Positions 29,655 through 38,730 of a stretch of 64,000 bases of DNA are shown piece by piece. A model generated the notes under the pieces. It was given only the letters and a program-made list of their open reading frames with translations. It did not search any database and had not been told where the DNA came from. Source of the stretch: Bradyrhizobium sp. Arg816 (GTDB lineage Bacteria; Pseudomonadota; Alphaproteobacteria; Rhizobiales; Xanthobacteraceae); the NCBI RefSeq assembly GCF_029989365.1, contig NZ_JAPRAQ010000014.1:1-64000 (forward strand), in the 5' to 3' direction. Numbering within the stretch: position 1 is the stretch's first letter; each line of letters begins with the position of its first letter. The translations under genes and the position numbers were made by a program.

Positions 29655-30404
29655 CTATCGGGAATAGCCAAGGGCGGAGCCGATCGTCCGGGCTGCCTCC
29701 ATCACGTGAACCGAGTACTCCTTGATCTGTTTGCGTTTGATGCGTGTGTCGGGCCCGGACATGCCGATCGCTCCAACGAGTTCGCCGGACCGTCCAAGGA
29801 TCGCGCAGGCGCAGGCCGCTATGCCCTCGCGCCATTCGCCATGCAGCACGGAGGAGTAGCCCTGCGTGCGTGCGAGCTCGATGTCTTCGCGGAGCTCCTT
29901 GATCGTCGTTCGCGTCGCGTCGGTGTAGCGCCTGAGATGCGGCCGAAATCGTTCCAGATAGTCGTCCGGCATATGTGCGAGCATCGCCTTTCCCGTCGCC
30001 ATGGTGAAGGCGGGCGCGCGCATGCCCACGCTCGTATGGGCGCGGATATGGTGAGCGCTTTCGATCTTGTCGACGTAGACGACGTCGATATCCTCGAGGA
30101 CAGAAAGATGAATGGTTTCGCCGGTTATCTCGGCAAGTTTGGTCATCGCCGGCCGAGCGACGTTGATGAGATCCATCCGATGGATGACATGGCTGCCGAG
30201 AGCCCAGATCTTGGTCGTGAGCTCATACGTGCTGTGCGGGGGTATTTGGCGTACATACCCTTGGGTCTGCAACGTCATCAGCAGCCGATGCACATTGCTT
30301 TTCGTGAGCTTCAGCTCCTTCGCGAGGTCCGTGACCCCACGAGGTTGCTCGCTCAAAGCAAGTGTTTCCAGGAGACGCAGTCCCTTGGTGAAAGCCTTAT
30401 CCAT
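29655..30404 (-). CDS. IclR family transcriptional regulator
   Basis: The 249-residue protein has an N-terminal winged helix-turn-helix (KGLRLLETLALSEQPRGVTDLAKELKLTKSNVHRLLMTLQTQGYVRQ) and a C-terminal IclR effector-binding (GAF-like) domain (ATGKAMLAHMP, YSSVLHGEWREGIAACACAI, GELVGAIGMSGPDTRIK). It is the only specific regulator in the island and probably binds the GTTCTATATTGTAGAAC palindromes at 34611 and 34809. A degenerate half-site (ATTCTATTTTG on the minus strand) lies just upstream of its own start. The effector is presumably a cluster substrate or intermediate. Confidence 0.9.
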   Translation of the reverse strand: MDKAFTKGLRLLETLALSEQPRGVTDLAKELKLTKSNVHRLLMTLQTQGYVRQIPPHSTYELTTKIWALGSHVIHRMDLINVARPAMTKLAEITGETIHLSVLEDIDVVYVDKIESAHHIRAHTSVGMRAPAFTMATGKAMLAHMPDDYLERFRPHLRRYTDATRTTIKELREDIELARTQGYSSVLHGEWREGIAACACAILGRSGELVGAIGMSGPDTRIKRKQIKEYSVHVMEAARTIGSALGYSR

Positions 30405-30524
30405 CCAACAACCAAAATAGAATGATCTTTCACCGGATCTAGCATGGCCGGGCGATCGGCCATAGCCCGCGGAAGGGGCAACCCCGAATCCTTTCAGAAA
30501 CGGGGCCACCTGCCAATCAGCTGC

Positions 30525-31619
30525 CTATTGGGCCAGCAATGCGTTGAGCTTCTCCTGCCCGTACTCTTCGTTGGTGGAGTTTCCCGCCGGCGAAGTTGCG
30601 CCCCAATAGTCCGGGCTCCACTCGATCGCTTTCGAGATGTTGTCCGGATTGTTTGCCCAGTAGCGGGCGAGCTTCTTGTCGGTCGCCGCCTCGAAGACAA
30701 CCGGGGAAGGAAGGGCGACCGGGAAGGTCGAGGTGAGCTGCGCCGCGCGCTTGGCGTCAAGCCGCCAGGAAAGCAGTTTCAGCGCGTTGTCGTAGTTCGG
30801 TGCTCCCTTGGGGATCGAGAAGAAGTCATAGTAGACGAAGCCCTGATTGAAGGTCAGGTCAATCGGGGCGCCTTCCAGTGCGAGCTTGCTCATCGAGCCG
30901 GTGTAAGCCATGCACATGTCGGCCTCGCCGTCGAGCAGGAGCTGTGGCGGCTGTGCGGCCGTCGTCCACCATTTTGCAATATGGGGCTTGATCTCCTTGA
31001 CCTTCTTCAGCGCCCGCTCCATGTCGATCGGGTAGAGCTTGCTTTTCTCCACTCCGTCAGCCATCAGCGCCGCTTCGAACACGAAACGAGGCCAGGCGGG
31101 CATGCAGCGCCGCCCTGGGAATTTCTTCACGTCCCAGAAGTCGGCCCAGCTTGTCGGTACATTTTCCCCCTTGTACTTATCCTTGTTGTAGACGAGGCCG
31201 ACGCCGATCACTTGCAATGCGACGCCCTTCTTGCGCTTCAGGTTGTCCGGCATTGCCGCCAGCGTCTGCTTCGCCGCGTCGGAAAGCTTGGAATAGTCGA
31301 TATCGGCCAGGCAGCAGTCGCCCAGGAGCTTCGTCTCCTGGTCGAAGATGAACGTCAGGTCCCATTGCGCCTTTCCGGCTTCGGCCTGAGCCTTGATGCG
31401 CGGACCGCTGCGGGCCTCCTGGACGGTCACGACCTTGATGCCGGTCTCCTTCTCGAACGGGTCGTACATGACCTTGCGCAATGCATCGCCGTATCCGCCG
31501 CCCGGATCCTGCATGATCACGACGTTGCTCTGCGCCTCGGCGAGACCCGTACCCATCGCGACGAACAGGGCCGAGGCCAGTACGGAAGCCGATAATCGTA
31601 AGCGTTTCATTCCCAGCAT
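30525..31619 (-). CDS. Spermidine/putrescine-type ABC substrate-binding protein
   Basis: This periplasmic binding protein (364 residues) has a signal peptide (residues 1 to about 28, VAMGTGLAEAQS) and the extracellular solute-binding family 1/PotD-like body (VVIMQDPGGGYGDALRKVMYDPFEKETGIKVV, LVYNKDKYKGENVPTSWADFWDVKKFPGRR, MCMAYTGSM). GGAGG lies nine bases before the ATG at 31619. The opening QDPGGGYGDAL with a modest size recalls binding proteins for organic anions and polyamines; the ligand is unknown. It is the last gene of the ATPase, fused permease, binding protein operon read leftward. Confidence 0.88.
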   Translation of the reverse strand: MLGMKRLRLSASVLASALFVAMGTGLAEAQSNVVIMQDPGGGYGDALRKVMYDPFEKETGIKVVTVQEARSGPRIKAQAEAGKAQWDLTFIFDQETKLLGDCCLADIDYSKLSDAAKQTLAAMPDNLKRKKGVALQVIGVGLVYNKDKYKGENVPTSWADFWDVKKFPGRRCMPAWPRFVFEAALMADGVEKSKLYPIDMERALKKVKEIKPHIAKWWTTAAQPPQLLLDGEADMCMAYTGSMSKLALEGAPIDLTFNQGFVYYDFFSIPKGAPNYDNALKLLSWRLDAKRAAQLTSTFPVALPSPVVFEAATDKKLARYWANNPDNISKAIEWSPDYWGATSPAGNSTNEEYGQEKLNALLAQ

Positions 31620-31651
31620 TTTCTCTTTCCTCCATCTGAAATTGATCTGTG

Positions 31652-33442
31652 TCATGCCGCTTTTCGTGACGTAGCGAGAACGGGGCGCGCAAGGACGAGC
31701 CCTGCGACCACCAGCAGCACCTCCAGCGTCGAGACCACGGCCAGCACCGGATTGAGCCGATAATTGATGTCGCCCCACAGCATGAGCGGGAGTGTCTTCA
31801 ACTGCGCGCTCGACAGGAACAGCGTCAGCACCAGCTCGTCGAACGAGTGCAGGAAGGCGAAGAACGTCGCTGCAGCCAGCCCCGGCATGATGGCCGGGAG
31901 CGTCACCAGCCGGAACACCGTCAAGGACGATGCGCCGTGCACGGCGGCCGCCTGTTCAAGCCTGGTGTCGACGCCTTGAAGCGAAGCGGACAGGATGACC
32001 ACGACGATGGGAAGGCCGCCGATCGCATGCGCAGCGGCGAGGCCAAAGACGGAGCCGACGAGATCGAAGCGCAGGAACAGGCTGTAGAGCGACAGGCCAA
32101 GCACGACCGGGGGAACGATGATCGGGCTCACGAGAAGCAGCATGATGGCGGATTTGCCGCGAATCGTGCTCCTGACGATACCGAGGGCCGCCGACGCGCC
32201 AAGCGTGATCGCAATACCGGCCGACATCGCCGCGACGATCAATGACGTCCAGAACGCCCGCATCCAGTTGGAATCGGAGAAGAACTGCTCATACCAGCGG
32301 AGTGAAAAGCCCGGCGGCGGGAATGTCAGATAGCTTGCGCTGCTGAAGGAAATGATCATCACCACGATGATCGGCAGAATGAGAGTGGCGATGACCAGGC
32401 CGCCCATGAGACGAATAGTCCAGGTTCCGCAACTCGCGGGCAGACGCCCGAATAGCCTCAGTAGCGGCCAACCGATCAGGTCGGCGAGCGAGGCGCCGAA
32501 ACTGCGACGGCCGACATCTGCAACGTGACGGTCAGTCGCTATTGGCGCTGCCTCCGTCAGCTTGCGACCGCCCCAAATGAACTCGAAGCCGAGGAAGCGT
32601 CCGGCCACCGCGACCACTGCCAACGTAATCGTCAGCAGCACAACGCCCAATGCCTGGAGGAATCCCTCCGACGTGACCGAGTCCGCCTGTTGGGTGATAT
32701 GCATGGCGAACATCTGGTCACCGGGCCCTCCAAGCAAGGTCGGTGTAATGAAGAAGCCGATCGCCGCGACAAAGACCAGCAGGAAGCCGGCGCCCATGCC
32801 GGGCAAGGTCAGCGGAAGCAACACGCGCCAGAATGCCGCAATGGGCCCGGCACCGCTCGCCAGCGCCGCGCGGGTCAGGCTTTGATCCAGGCGCGCCACG
32901 CTGGAATAGATCGTGAGCACCATGAGCGGCAGAAGCACCGCCGTCATGCCGAGAAGCACCGTGCCGCGATTGAAGAGAAGCTGCACGGGCTCGCTCAATA
33001 TGCCGAGGGAAACCAGCAGCTTGTTGACCGGTCCGTTGCGTCCGAGCAGGACCATCCAGGCGTAGGTCCGGATCAGGATGGCTATGAAGTAGGGCAGCAC
33101 GATCGCGGTCGCGATCATGACCTGGGTAATGCCGCGACTGCGGTGAATGAGCAGTGCGGTCGGATATCCGAACAGCAAGCACAGGCCTGCGACCGTGACC
33201 GAGATCTGCATCGTGCGGACGAGCGAATCCCAATAGAGCGGTATAGCGAACACCCGCGCAAAATACGACGACCACGACGGCCCGCTCAGGCTGATACGGA
33301 TGAGATCGATCAGCGGGAGGAGATAGATGAATGCCAGAAACGCAATCGCGGGCAGGAGCAGAAACGCCGGATCCTTCAACCTTCTAACGAGATCAAGGTC
33401 CGCAAGCCGGCTCGCATGGACGCCGATCGAGGCCGAGGTCAT
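31652..33442 (-). CDS. ABC transporter permease, PotB-PotC type domains fused in one chain
   Basis: The 596-residue protein contains two complete permease domains in a row. The first (about residues 25-300) has the EAA-like loop ARLDQSLTRAALASGAGPIAAFWRVLLPLTLPG. The second (about 350-590) has QGVDTRLEQAAAVHGASSLTVFRLVTLPAIMPG. They are normally two separate subunits, PotB and PotC. A ~40-residue linker (GGRKLTEAAPIATDRHVADVG) joins them; no frameshift or stop is seen. The start codon overlaps the ATPase stop as ATGA, so translation is coupled. Confidence 0.9.
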   Translation of the reverse strand: MTSASIGVHASRLADLDLVRRLKDPAFLLLPAIAFLAFIYLLPLIDLIRISLSGPSWSSYFARVFAIPLYWDSLVRTMQISVTVAGLCLLFGYPTALLIHRSRGITQVMIATAIVLPYFIAILIRTYAWMVLLGRNGPVNKLLVSLGILSEPVQLLFNRGTVLLGMTAVLLPLMVLTIYSSVARLDQSLTRAALASGAGPIAAFWRVLLPLTLPGMGAGFLLVFVAAIGFFITPTLLGGPGDQMFAMHITQQADSVTSEGFLQALGVVLLTITLAVVAVAGRFLGFEFIWGGRKLTEAAPIATDRHVADVGRRSFGASLADLIGWPLLRLFGRLPASCGTWTIRLMGGLVIATLILPIIVVMIISFSSASYLTFPPPGFSLRWYEQFFSDSNWMRAFWTSLIVAAMSAGIAITLGASAALGIVRSTIRGKSAIMLLLVSPIIVPPVVLGLSLYSLFLRFDLVGSVFGLAAAHAIGGLPIVVVILSASLQGVDTRLEQAAAVHGASSLTVFRLVTLPAIMPGLAAATFFAFLHSFDELVLTLFLSSAQLKTLPLMLWGDINYRLNPVLAVVSTLEVLLVVAGLVLARPVLATSRKAA

Positions 33443-34593
33443 GAAAGCACCCAGCAGTCCGCGGCGCCCCAACTCACGTGGAGACGATCTCCGACGGCTG
33501 GCAGGGGGCGATCGGCCATGTCGGTACATCGGATCAGGAGCGGTTCTCCGCCTTCCACTTGCGCCTCGATCCGCAGGATTTCACCGAGGAAGATCGCGGA
33601 CGTGACGCTGACGGGCGTGGAATTCGCAGTCGGTTCGTTCGACACGGCAATGCGTTCCGGACGCACGAGCACGGTCGCGCGTCCGACATCGATCGTGTCC
33701 CGGCTTTCGGCGCTGAACACGTATCCCGCTCGGTTCTTCATCGTCAGCGTCGATCCACGCTTCTGCAGAATCTCCGCCTCGATCAGATTGCTCTCGCCGA
33801 CGAACGAGGCGACGAAGCGATCGGTCGGATGTCGATAGATGTCCAGCGGACGGCCGATTTGAACGATCCTGCCGGCGTTGAGCACCGCAATGCGGTCGCT
33901 CATGGTCAGGGCTTCGCCTTGGTCATGCGTGACGAACAGGATCGTGCTGCCGATGGTCTGGTGAAGGTCACGAATCTCGATCTGGATCGACTCGCGCAAT
34001 CGCCTGTCCAGAGCGCTGAGCGGTTCGTCCATCAGCACCACCTTGGGCCTCCTGACGATGGCGCGGGCGATCGCGACGCGCTGCTGCTGCCCACCCGACA
34101 TCTGGGAAGGAGATTTCGTCGCGTGCTCCGTCAGCCGCATGATTTCCAGCGTTTCGGCGACACGTCGCTCCGCAGTCGCTCGATCGACGCCCGCCATGCG
34201 AAGCGGAAAAGCGACGTTCTGGCTCACCGTCATGTTCGGAAAGAGCGCGTAGCTCTGGAAGACCATGCCGAAGCCGCGTTTGTGCGTGGGCACGTTGTGA
34301 ACCGGCTTTCCGTCGACGAGGATTTCGCCGCTGTCGAGGCTCTGGAATCCGGCCACGAGGTTGAGCAGCGTCGTCTTTCCGCTGCCGGACGGGCCAAGAA
34401 GCGTGATGAATTCGCCTGGCTCGACGTCGATGCTGATCCGGTCGACGGCGTGGAAGCTGCCGTATCTTTTCACCGCTTCGCGGACGGCGATGCTCGAACC
34501 GATGGCGTCACGTTCCCGGAGGCGCCCGGTCGGCGACGTCCGAACGCTGGCATCGCCGGAGCGCGTTGCGCGCAGAGCCGCGGGCTCACCCAT
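33439..34593 (-). CDS. Spermidine/putrescine-type ABC transporter ATPase
   Basis: The 384-residue ATPase has Walker A (GPSGSGKTT), Q loop (FQSYALFPNMTV), signature (MSGGQQQRVAIARAI), Walker B (VVLMDEPLSALD), H loop (LFVTHDQGEA) and a C-terminal TOBE-like domain (about residues 280-384), as in PotA. The ATG at 34593 follows GGGAGGGAGAG. Its promoter lies in a 243-base divergent region holding two identical operator palindromes. The first ~35 residues are an extension poorly matched to PotA. Confidence 0.92.
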   Translation of the reverse strand: MGEPAALRATRSGDASVRTSPTGRLRERDAIGSSIAVREAVKRYGSFHAVDRISIDVEPGEFITLLGPSGSGKTTLLNLVAGFQSLDSGEILVDGKPVHNVPTHKRGFGMVFQSYALFPNMTVSQNVAFPLRMAGVDRATAERRVAETLEIMRLTEHATKSPSQMSGGQQQRVAIARAIVRRPKVVLMDEPLSALDRRLRESIQIEIRDLHQTIGSTILFVTHDQGEALTMSDRIAVLNAGRIVQIGRPLDIYRHPTDRFVASFVGESNLIEAEILQKRGSTLTMKNRAGYVFSAESRDTIDVGRATVLVRPERIAVSNEPTANSTPVSVTSAIFLGEILRIEAQVEGGEPLLIRCTDMADRPLPAVGDRLHVSWGAADCWVLS

Positions 34594-34610
34594 CTCTCTC
34601 CCTCCCAAAT

Positions 34611-34627
34611 GTTCTATATTGTAGAAC
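34611..34627. promoter_or_regulatory. IclR-type operator palindrome, ATPase side
   Basis: GTTCTA-TATTG-TAGAAC is a perfect 6+5+6 inverted repeat 18 bases upstream of the ATPase start. Its exact reverse complement is found at 34809-34825 before the CoA-transferase gene. The IclR regulator of the cluster is the likely ligand. Confidence 0.8.
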
Positions 34628-34808
34628 GTTATTCCAATTATTGTTGGCGCGGCGCGCCGTCTTGTCAAGTCGAGTTGACCGATCGCGGCGCAATGGCGCG
34701 CCGCTACGATCGGTTGCGCAAGCGTGAACCTCTGCAAATAAAGGTCTCGCCGGCGAAGCCAGATTGACAGTGCCATCCAAATCCGCCTAACATAAATTTA
34801 GAATAGCG

Positions 34809-34825
34809 TTCTACAATATAGAACG
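34809..34825. promoter_or_regulatory. IclR-type operator palindrome, CoA-transferase side
   Basis: GTTCTACAATATAGAAC is flanked by C and G so that the palindrome extends to 34807-34825. It is the exact reverse complement of the site at 34611-34627, and each copy is followed, toward its own gene, by a similar TTGGGAGG ribosome site. The two divergent operons thus have duplicated control modules. Confidence 0.8.
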
Positions 34826-34835
34826 CATTGGGAGG

Positions 34836-35648
34836 ATGATGGTGTTGAGCGAGCCTCGCGTATTGGCGAAGCACATCGAGCCGGGCATGCGGGTCGCGCT
34901 GCCGGTCGACTACGCCGGCGTCTCCATGGCCATGACGCGGGCGATCATCGAGCAGGGCGCGGGCCATCTCGATCTCGTCTGCGTGCCGACCGGCGGATTG
35001 CAAGTCGACCAGCTTATCGGTGCGGGCCTGGTCCGGTCGGTGGAGACCAGCGCCGTCTCATTGGGCGAAGCGGGTGGAGCGCCCCGGTTCAACGCCGCCG
35101 TCAAGGAAGGCGCGGTTCGACTGATAGACGCGACGTGTCCTGCCATCCATGCCGGCCTGATGGCGGCGCAGAAGGGCAGTCCCTTCATGCCGCTTCGGGG
35201 GCTGATCGGAACGGATCTGCTCCGTCATCGCGACGATTGGCGCGTCATCGACAATCCGCTGGTGGACGGAGGTGATCCGATCGTGCTGATTCCGGCCATC
35301 CAGCCCGACGTCACGATCTTCCACGTGCCGGCGGCTGATCGCTTCGGCAACGTCTGGATCGGGCGGCGCCGCGAGCTTGCCGCAATGGCTTACGCCTCGC
35401 GCACCGTTCTCGTCACGGCGGAGCGAGTCGTCGAGAAGAACCTGCTCGCGGATGAGGCCAGCGCAGCCGGCGTGCTGCCGGCACTCTATGTCACGGCGGT
35501 CGCGCGCGCTCCCAAGGGGGCGTGGCCCTATGGTCTGTGGGGCGAGTATCCAGCCGACAGCGCGGAGATCGCACGCTATGCGAAAGCCGCGCGAACAGCC
35601 GACGGCTTCTCCGCCTATATGGCCCAGGCCCAGATGGAGCCCGCGTGA
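34836..35648 (+). CDS. CoA-transferase subunit A (glutaconate CoA-transferase-like)
   Basis: The 270-residue protein belongs to the family I CoA-transferase alpha type (RVALPVDYAGVSMAMTRAIIEQGAGHLDLVCVPTGGLQVDQLIGAG, DRFGNVWIGRRRELAAMAYASRTVLVTAE). These enzymes move CoA between carboxylic acids; related pairs such as IpdAB act on ring-opened steroid acids. GGGAGG precedes the start. The stop overlaps the subunit B start as TGATG. The substrate is unknown. Confidence 0.85.
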   Translation: MMVLSEPRVLAKHIEPGMRVALPVDYAGVSMAMTRAIIEQGAGHLDLVCVPTGGLQVDQLIGAGLVRSVETSAVSLGEAGGAPRFNAAVKEGAVRLIDATCPAIHAGLMAAQKGSPFMPLRGLIGTDLLRHRDDWRVIDNPLVDGGDPIVLIPAIQPDVTIFHVPAADRFGNVWIGRRRELAAMAYASRTVLVTAERVVEKNLLADEASAAGVLPALYVTAVARAPKGAWPYGLWGEYPADSAEIARYAKAARTADGFSAYMAQAQMEPA

Positions 35649-36406
35649 TGGCCGATGTTCTCCCTCGCGAAGTGCTGATTTGCACGATCGCGCGGCTGCT
35701 CGACGGTGTCAGGCATGTCGCCGTGGGGGCGTCCTCTCCGATTCCCGCCGCCGGCGCGATGCTCCTGCGTGCGGTGAAGGAAGCGGGCGGTGCCATCGGC
35801 CCGCGCATCTCGATCCTCGGTTCTGTCGAGCACAATTTCTTCACCAACGGTTCGGCGGAACTGTTCGATTGCGCGGGTCAAGGCCGGATCGATGCGTTCT
35901 TCCTCGGTGGCGGCCAGATCGACGGCTTCGGCAACGTGAACCTCGTCGGCGCCGGTGATTATCCGCGTTCGAGCGTGCGCTGGCCAGGCTCGTTCGGGTC
36001 GGCTTATCTCTATTTCGTTGTGCCGCGCGTCATCCTGTTCCGGGAGGAGCATACGCCGCGCGTCTTCGTCGAGAAGGTGGACTTCATCAGTGCCCCCGGT
36101 GTCAGCGAGGACGGAGTATTCCGGAGTGGCGGCCCTATCGCGCTCCTGACCGGCAAGGGACTGTTTCGGTTCGACAAGACGCGACCGGGGTTCGAGCTGG
36201 AGAGCGTTCATCCCGGGCACGATCTTGCGGAGATCAAGGAAGCGACCGGCTTTCGGTTCGCCCATGACGCCGAGCCGCGGCAGACCGCGCTGCCGGATCG
36301 ATCGACGCTGGAGCTGCTCCGCGGCCGGGTGTTCGACGAGCTCGCCGAGACCTATCCCGAATTCGCCGCCCAGATGCGGCGCGATCTTGGGACGGTTGAC
36401 GCATGA
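35648..36406 (+). CDS. CoA-transferase subunit B (glutaconate CoA-transferase-like)
   Basis: The 252-residue beta subunit has the family glycine-rich motif (FFLGGGQIDGFGNVNLVGAGDYPR) and HNFFTNGSAELFDCAGQGRIDAF. Glu61 in SVEHN is in a region where the active-site Glu of glutaconate CoA-transferase beta lies, but I cannot align it with certainty; absence of that Glu would point to hydrolase activity instead. Start and stop overlap with the neighbouring genes (TGATG upstream, ATGA downstream). Confidence 0.85.
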   Translation: MADVLPREVLICTIARLLDGVRHVAVGASSPIPAAGAMLLRAVKEAGGAIGPRISILGSVEHNFFTNGSAELFDCAGQGRIDAFFLGGGQIDGFGNVNLVGAGDYPRSSVRWPGSFGSAYLYFVVPRVILFREEHTPRVFVEKVDFISAPGVSEDGVFRSGGPIALLTGKGLFRFDKTRPGFELESVHPGHDLAEIKEATGFRFAHDAEPRQTALPDRSTLELLRGRVFDELAETYPEFAAQMRRDLGTVDA

Positions 36407-38715
36407 GCAGGATCAAGCGGGTACCGCATTGCAGCCATTGGGGTGCGTATACGATCCTCGTCGAGGGGCAGCATATTGTCGGCGTGGAGCCGTTCGAGCA
36501 CGATCCGGCGCCTTCCCCGATCATCCATTCGATCACCGAATGGGCGAATCCGGAGCGCCGCGTGCTGCGACCGATGGTCCGTTCCGGCTGGCTGGACAAG
36601 CGCGAGAAGAGCGATCGCCGGGGACGCGGGCGGGAAAAGTTCGTGCCAGTCAGCTGGGACGAGGCAACGACGCTGGTTGCGGAAGAAGTGCGCCGCGTGG
36701 CCGGCACCTTCGGCAATGCGTCGATATTCGCGGGCTCCTATGGTTGGACAAACTCGGGCCGCCTGCACCATGCCTCATCGCTTCTGAAGCGCATGCTCAA
36801 CTTGGTTGGCGGCTTCACGAGACATGTCGACACATATTCCATCGCGGCAGGTCCCGTGATCTTGCGGCACACCCTGGGTAGCGATGACGCGTGCGGCGGC
36901 CGAGCCAACACGCTCGACACCATCGCGCAGCACACCGAGACGCTGGTGGTGTTCGGTGCCATGTCGCCTCGAACCGCGCAAAACGAGGCCGGAGGAATCG
37001 GCAGCCACCGGCTTGAAACCTATCTCCGACAGATGGTCGAGCGCGGCGTCAAGGTCATTCATGTCTCGCCGCTGAAGGACGATCTGCCCGACTGGGTCAA
37101 CGCGGAGTGGTGGCCGATCCGCCCGAACACCGACACTGCGCTGATGCTCGGCCTTGCGGGCGAGATCGTGAAGGCAGGCCGGCACGACAGGGACTTCCTC
37201 GCGCGCTGTACCAGCGGTGCGGATCGCCTCCTTCGCTATCTCGAAGGCGAGACGGACGACGCACGCAAGGACGCTGCGTGGGCCGCGGGCATCTGCGGAC
37301 TCGAGGCGGCCAAGATTGCCGCTCTTGCGGGGCGCCTGGTCGACACGCGGAGCATGCTGACCGTGAGCTGGAGCCTGCAACGGGCCCATCACGGAGAACA
37401 ACCGTTCTGGGCTGCGCTCGGACTCGCATCGATCGTTGGTCAGATCGGATTGCCCGGCGGCGGGGTGGGCTACGGCTACGCTTCCCTTGGGGGCGTGGGG
37501 TCCCCGTTCAACGTCAGCAAGTCTCCGGGTGTCTCGCAGCTCACGAGGCCGATAGATAGCTTCATTCCGGTGGCCCGGATCAGCGACATGCTGCTCAATC
37601 CCGGCAGGCCATTCAGCTACGAAGGAGCGATCCGCTCCTATCCGGATACGAGGCTGGTCTATTGGGCGGGCGGCAATCCCTATCATCATCATCAGGACCT
37701 CAATCGCTTGTCCGAAGCCTGGACGAGGCCGGAAACCATCGTCGTACAGGACCCGATGTTCACCGCGACCGCTCAGCGGGCCGACATCGTGCTGCCGGCG
37801 AGCACGTCGATCGAGCGGAACGATCTTGCCGGCAACAAGCGCTCAGACTTCATCCTGGCGATGAAGCAGGCGATCGAGCCCTTGGGTGAAGCCCGTTCGG
37901 ACTTCGAGATATTCAATGAGATTGCCGGGAAACTCGGGGTGGCCGATCGCTTCAACGAAGGTCGCGACGAGATGGGCTGGCTCCGGCATCTCTACGAAGG
38001 CTGCCGCCGCGATGCATCGGAGCGCTTCGGCTTCGAGATGCCGGATTTCGATGCTTTCTGGGAAGCGGGCTACGCCCGCTGCCCGGTCCAGGCCGAGCAT
38101 ACGTTCCTGGCCGACTTCCGCGATAAACCGGAAGAGTATGCGCTCAAGACCGAAAGCGGAAAGATCGTGCTTGGCAGCGAGACCTTGGCCAAGCTTGACT
38201 ACGCCGACTGCCGCTCGCATCCCGCGTGGATCGAACCGGCCGAATGGCTTGGCAACGTTGCCGACCGGACGCAAATGCACCTCATCTCGCACCAACCGGT
38301 TGGTCGTCTTCACAGCCAGCTCGAAACGGGTGCATCGAGCCGAGCCATGAAGCGCAATGGCCGTGAACAGGCACGCGTTCATCCGGAAGACGCAGCCGCT
38401 CTCTGCGTCGAGGACGGCCAGACGATACGCATCTGGAACGGCCGGGGAGAATGCCTCGCGACCGCAGAGGTCACCGACAGGGTCCGTCAAGGCGTGCTGG
38501 TGCTCCCGACCGGTGCATGGTTCACGCCGACCGGCAATAGCGGACTGGAGATCGCCGGCAATCCGAACGTGCTCACGCTCGACATCGGAACGTCTCAATT
38601 CGGCCAGGGCTGTTCGGCGCACACCTGCCTTGTGAGGGTGGAGCCGTATGCCCGCGATCGGCGCGATGCGTTCGAAGCATATCAAGAAACGCTCGTCGCA
38701 CTCGCGGCAATCTAA
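36403..38715 (+). CDS. Molybdopterin oxidoreductase, BisC/TorA-like (DMSO reductase family)
   Basis: The 770-residue enzyme binds bis-MGD molybdenum. It has no Tat signal and no N-terminal Fe-S cysteine motif, as in cytoplasmic BisC. Family landmarks are FAGSYGWTNSGRLHHASSLLKRMLNLVGGFTRHVDTYS, with Ser146 the probable Mo ligand (TorA/BisC use Ser there), GAMSPRTAQNEAGGIG, VWAGGNPYHHHQDLN-like YWAGGNPYHHHQDL and a C-terminal MopD domain (MHLISHQPVGRLHSQLE). BisC-type enzymes reduce S- or N-oxides. It overlaps the CoA-transferase by ATGA and so belongs to the same operon. The electron donor is unknown. Confidence 0.88.
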   Translation: MSRIKRVPHCSHWGAYTILVEGQHIVGVEPFEHDPAPSPIIHSITEWANPERRVLRPMVRSGWLDKREKSDRRGRGREKFVPVSWDEATTLVAEEVRRVAGTFGNASIFAGSYGWTNSGRLHHASSLLKRMLNLVGGFTRHVDTYSIAAGPVILRHTLGSDDACGGRANTLDTIAQHTETLVVFGAMSPRTAQNEAGGIGSHRLETYLRQMVERGVKVIHVSPLKDDLPDWVNAEWWPIRPNTDTALMLGLAGEIVKAGRHDRDFLARCTSGADRLLRYLEGETDDARKDAAWAAGICGLEAAKIAALAGRLVDTRSMLTVSWSLQRAHHGEQPFWAALGLASIVGQIGLPGGGVGYGYASLGGVGSPFNVSKSPGVSQLTRPIDSFIPVARISDMLLNPGRPFSYEGAIRSYPDTRLVYWAGGNPYHHHQDLNRLSEAWTRPETIVVQDPMFTATAQRADIVLPASTSIERNDLAGNKRSDFILAMKQAIEPLGEARSDFEIFNEIAGKLGVADRFNEGRDEMGWLRHLYEGCRRDASERFGFEMPDFDAFWEAGYARCPVQAEHTFLADFRDKPEEYALKTESGKIVLGSETLAKLDYADCRSHPAWIEPAEWLGNVADRTQMHLISHQPVGRLHSQLETGASSRAMKRNGREQARVHPEDAAALCVEDGQTIRIWNGRGECLATAEVTDRVRQGVLVLPTGAWFTPTGNSGLEIAGNPNVLTLDIGTSQFGQGCSAHTCLVRVEPYARDRRDAFEAYQETLVALAAI

Positions 38716-38730
38716 CAGGAGCTTCAGAAC

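Noticed and set aside
32525..33838. 437-codon plus-strand frame
   Set aside because: It is antisense to the fused permease and ATPase and is Gln/Arg/His-rich without a domain.
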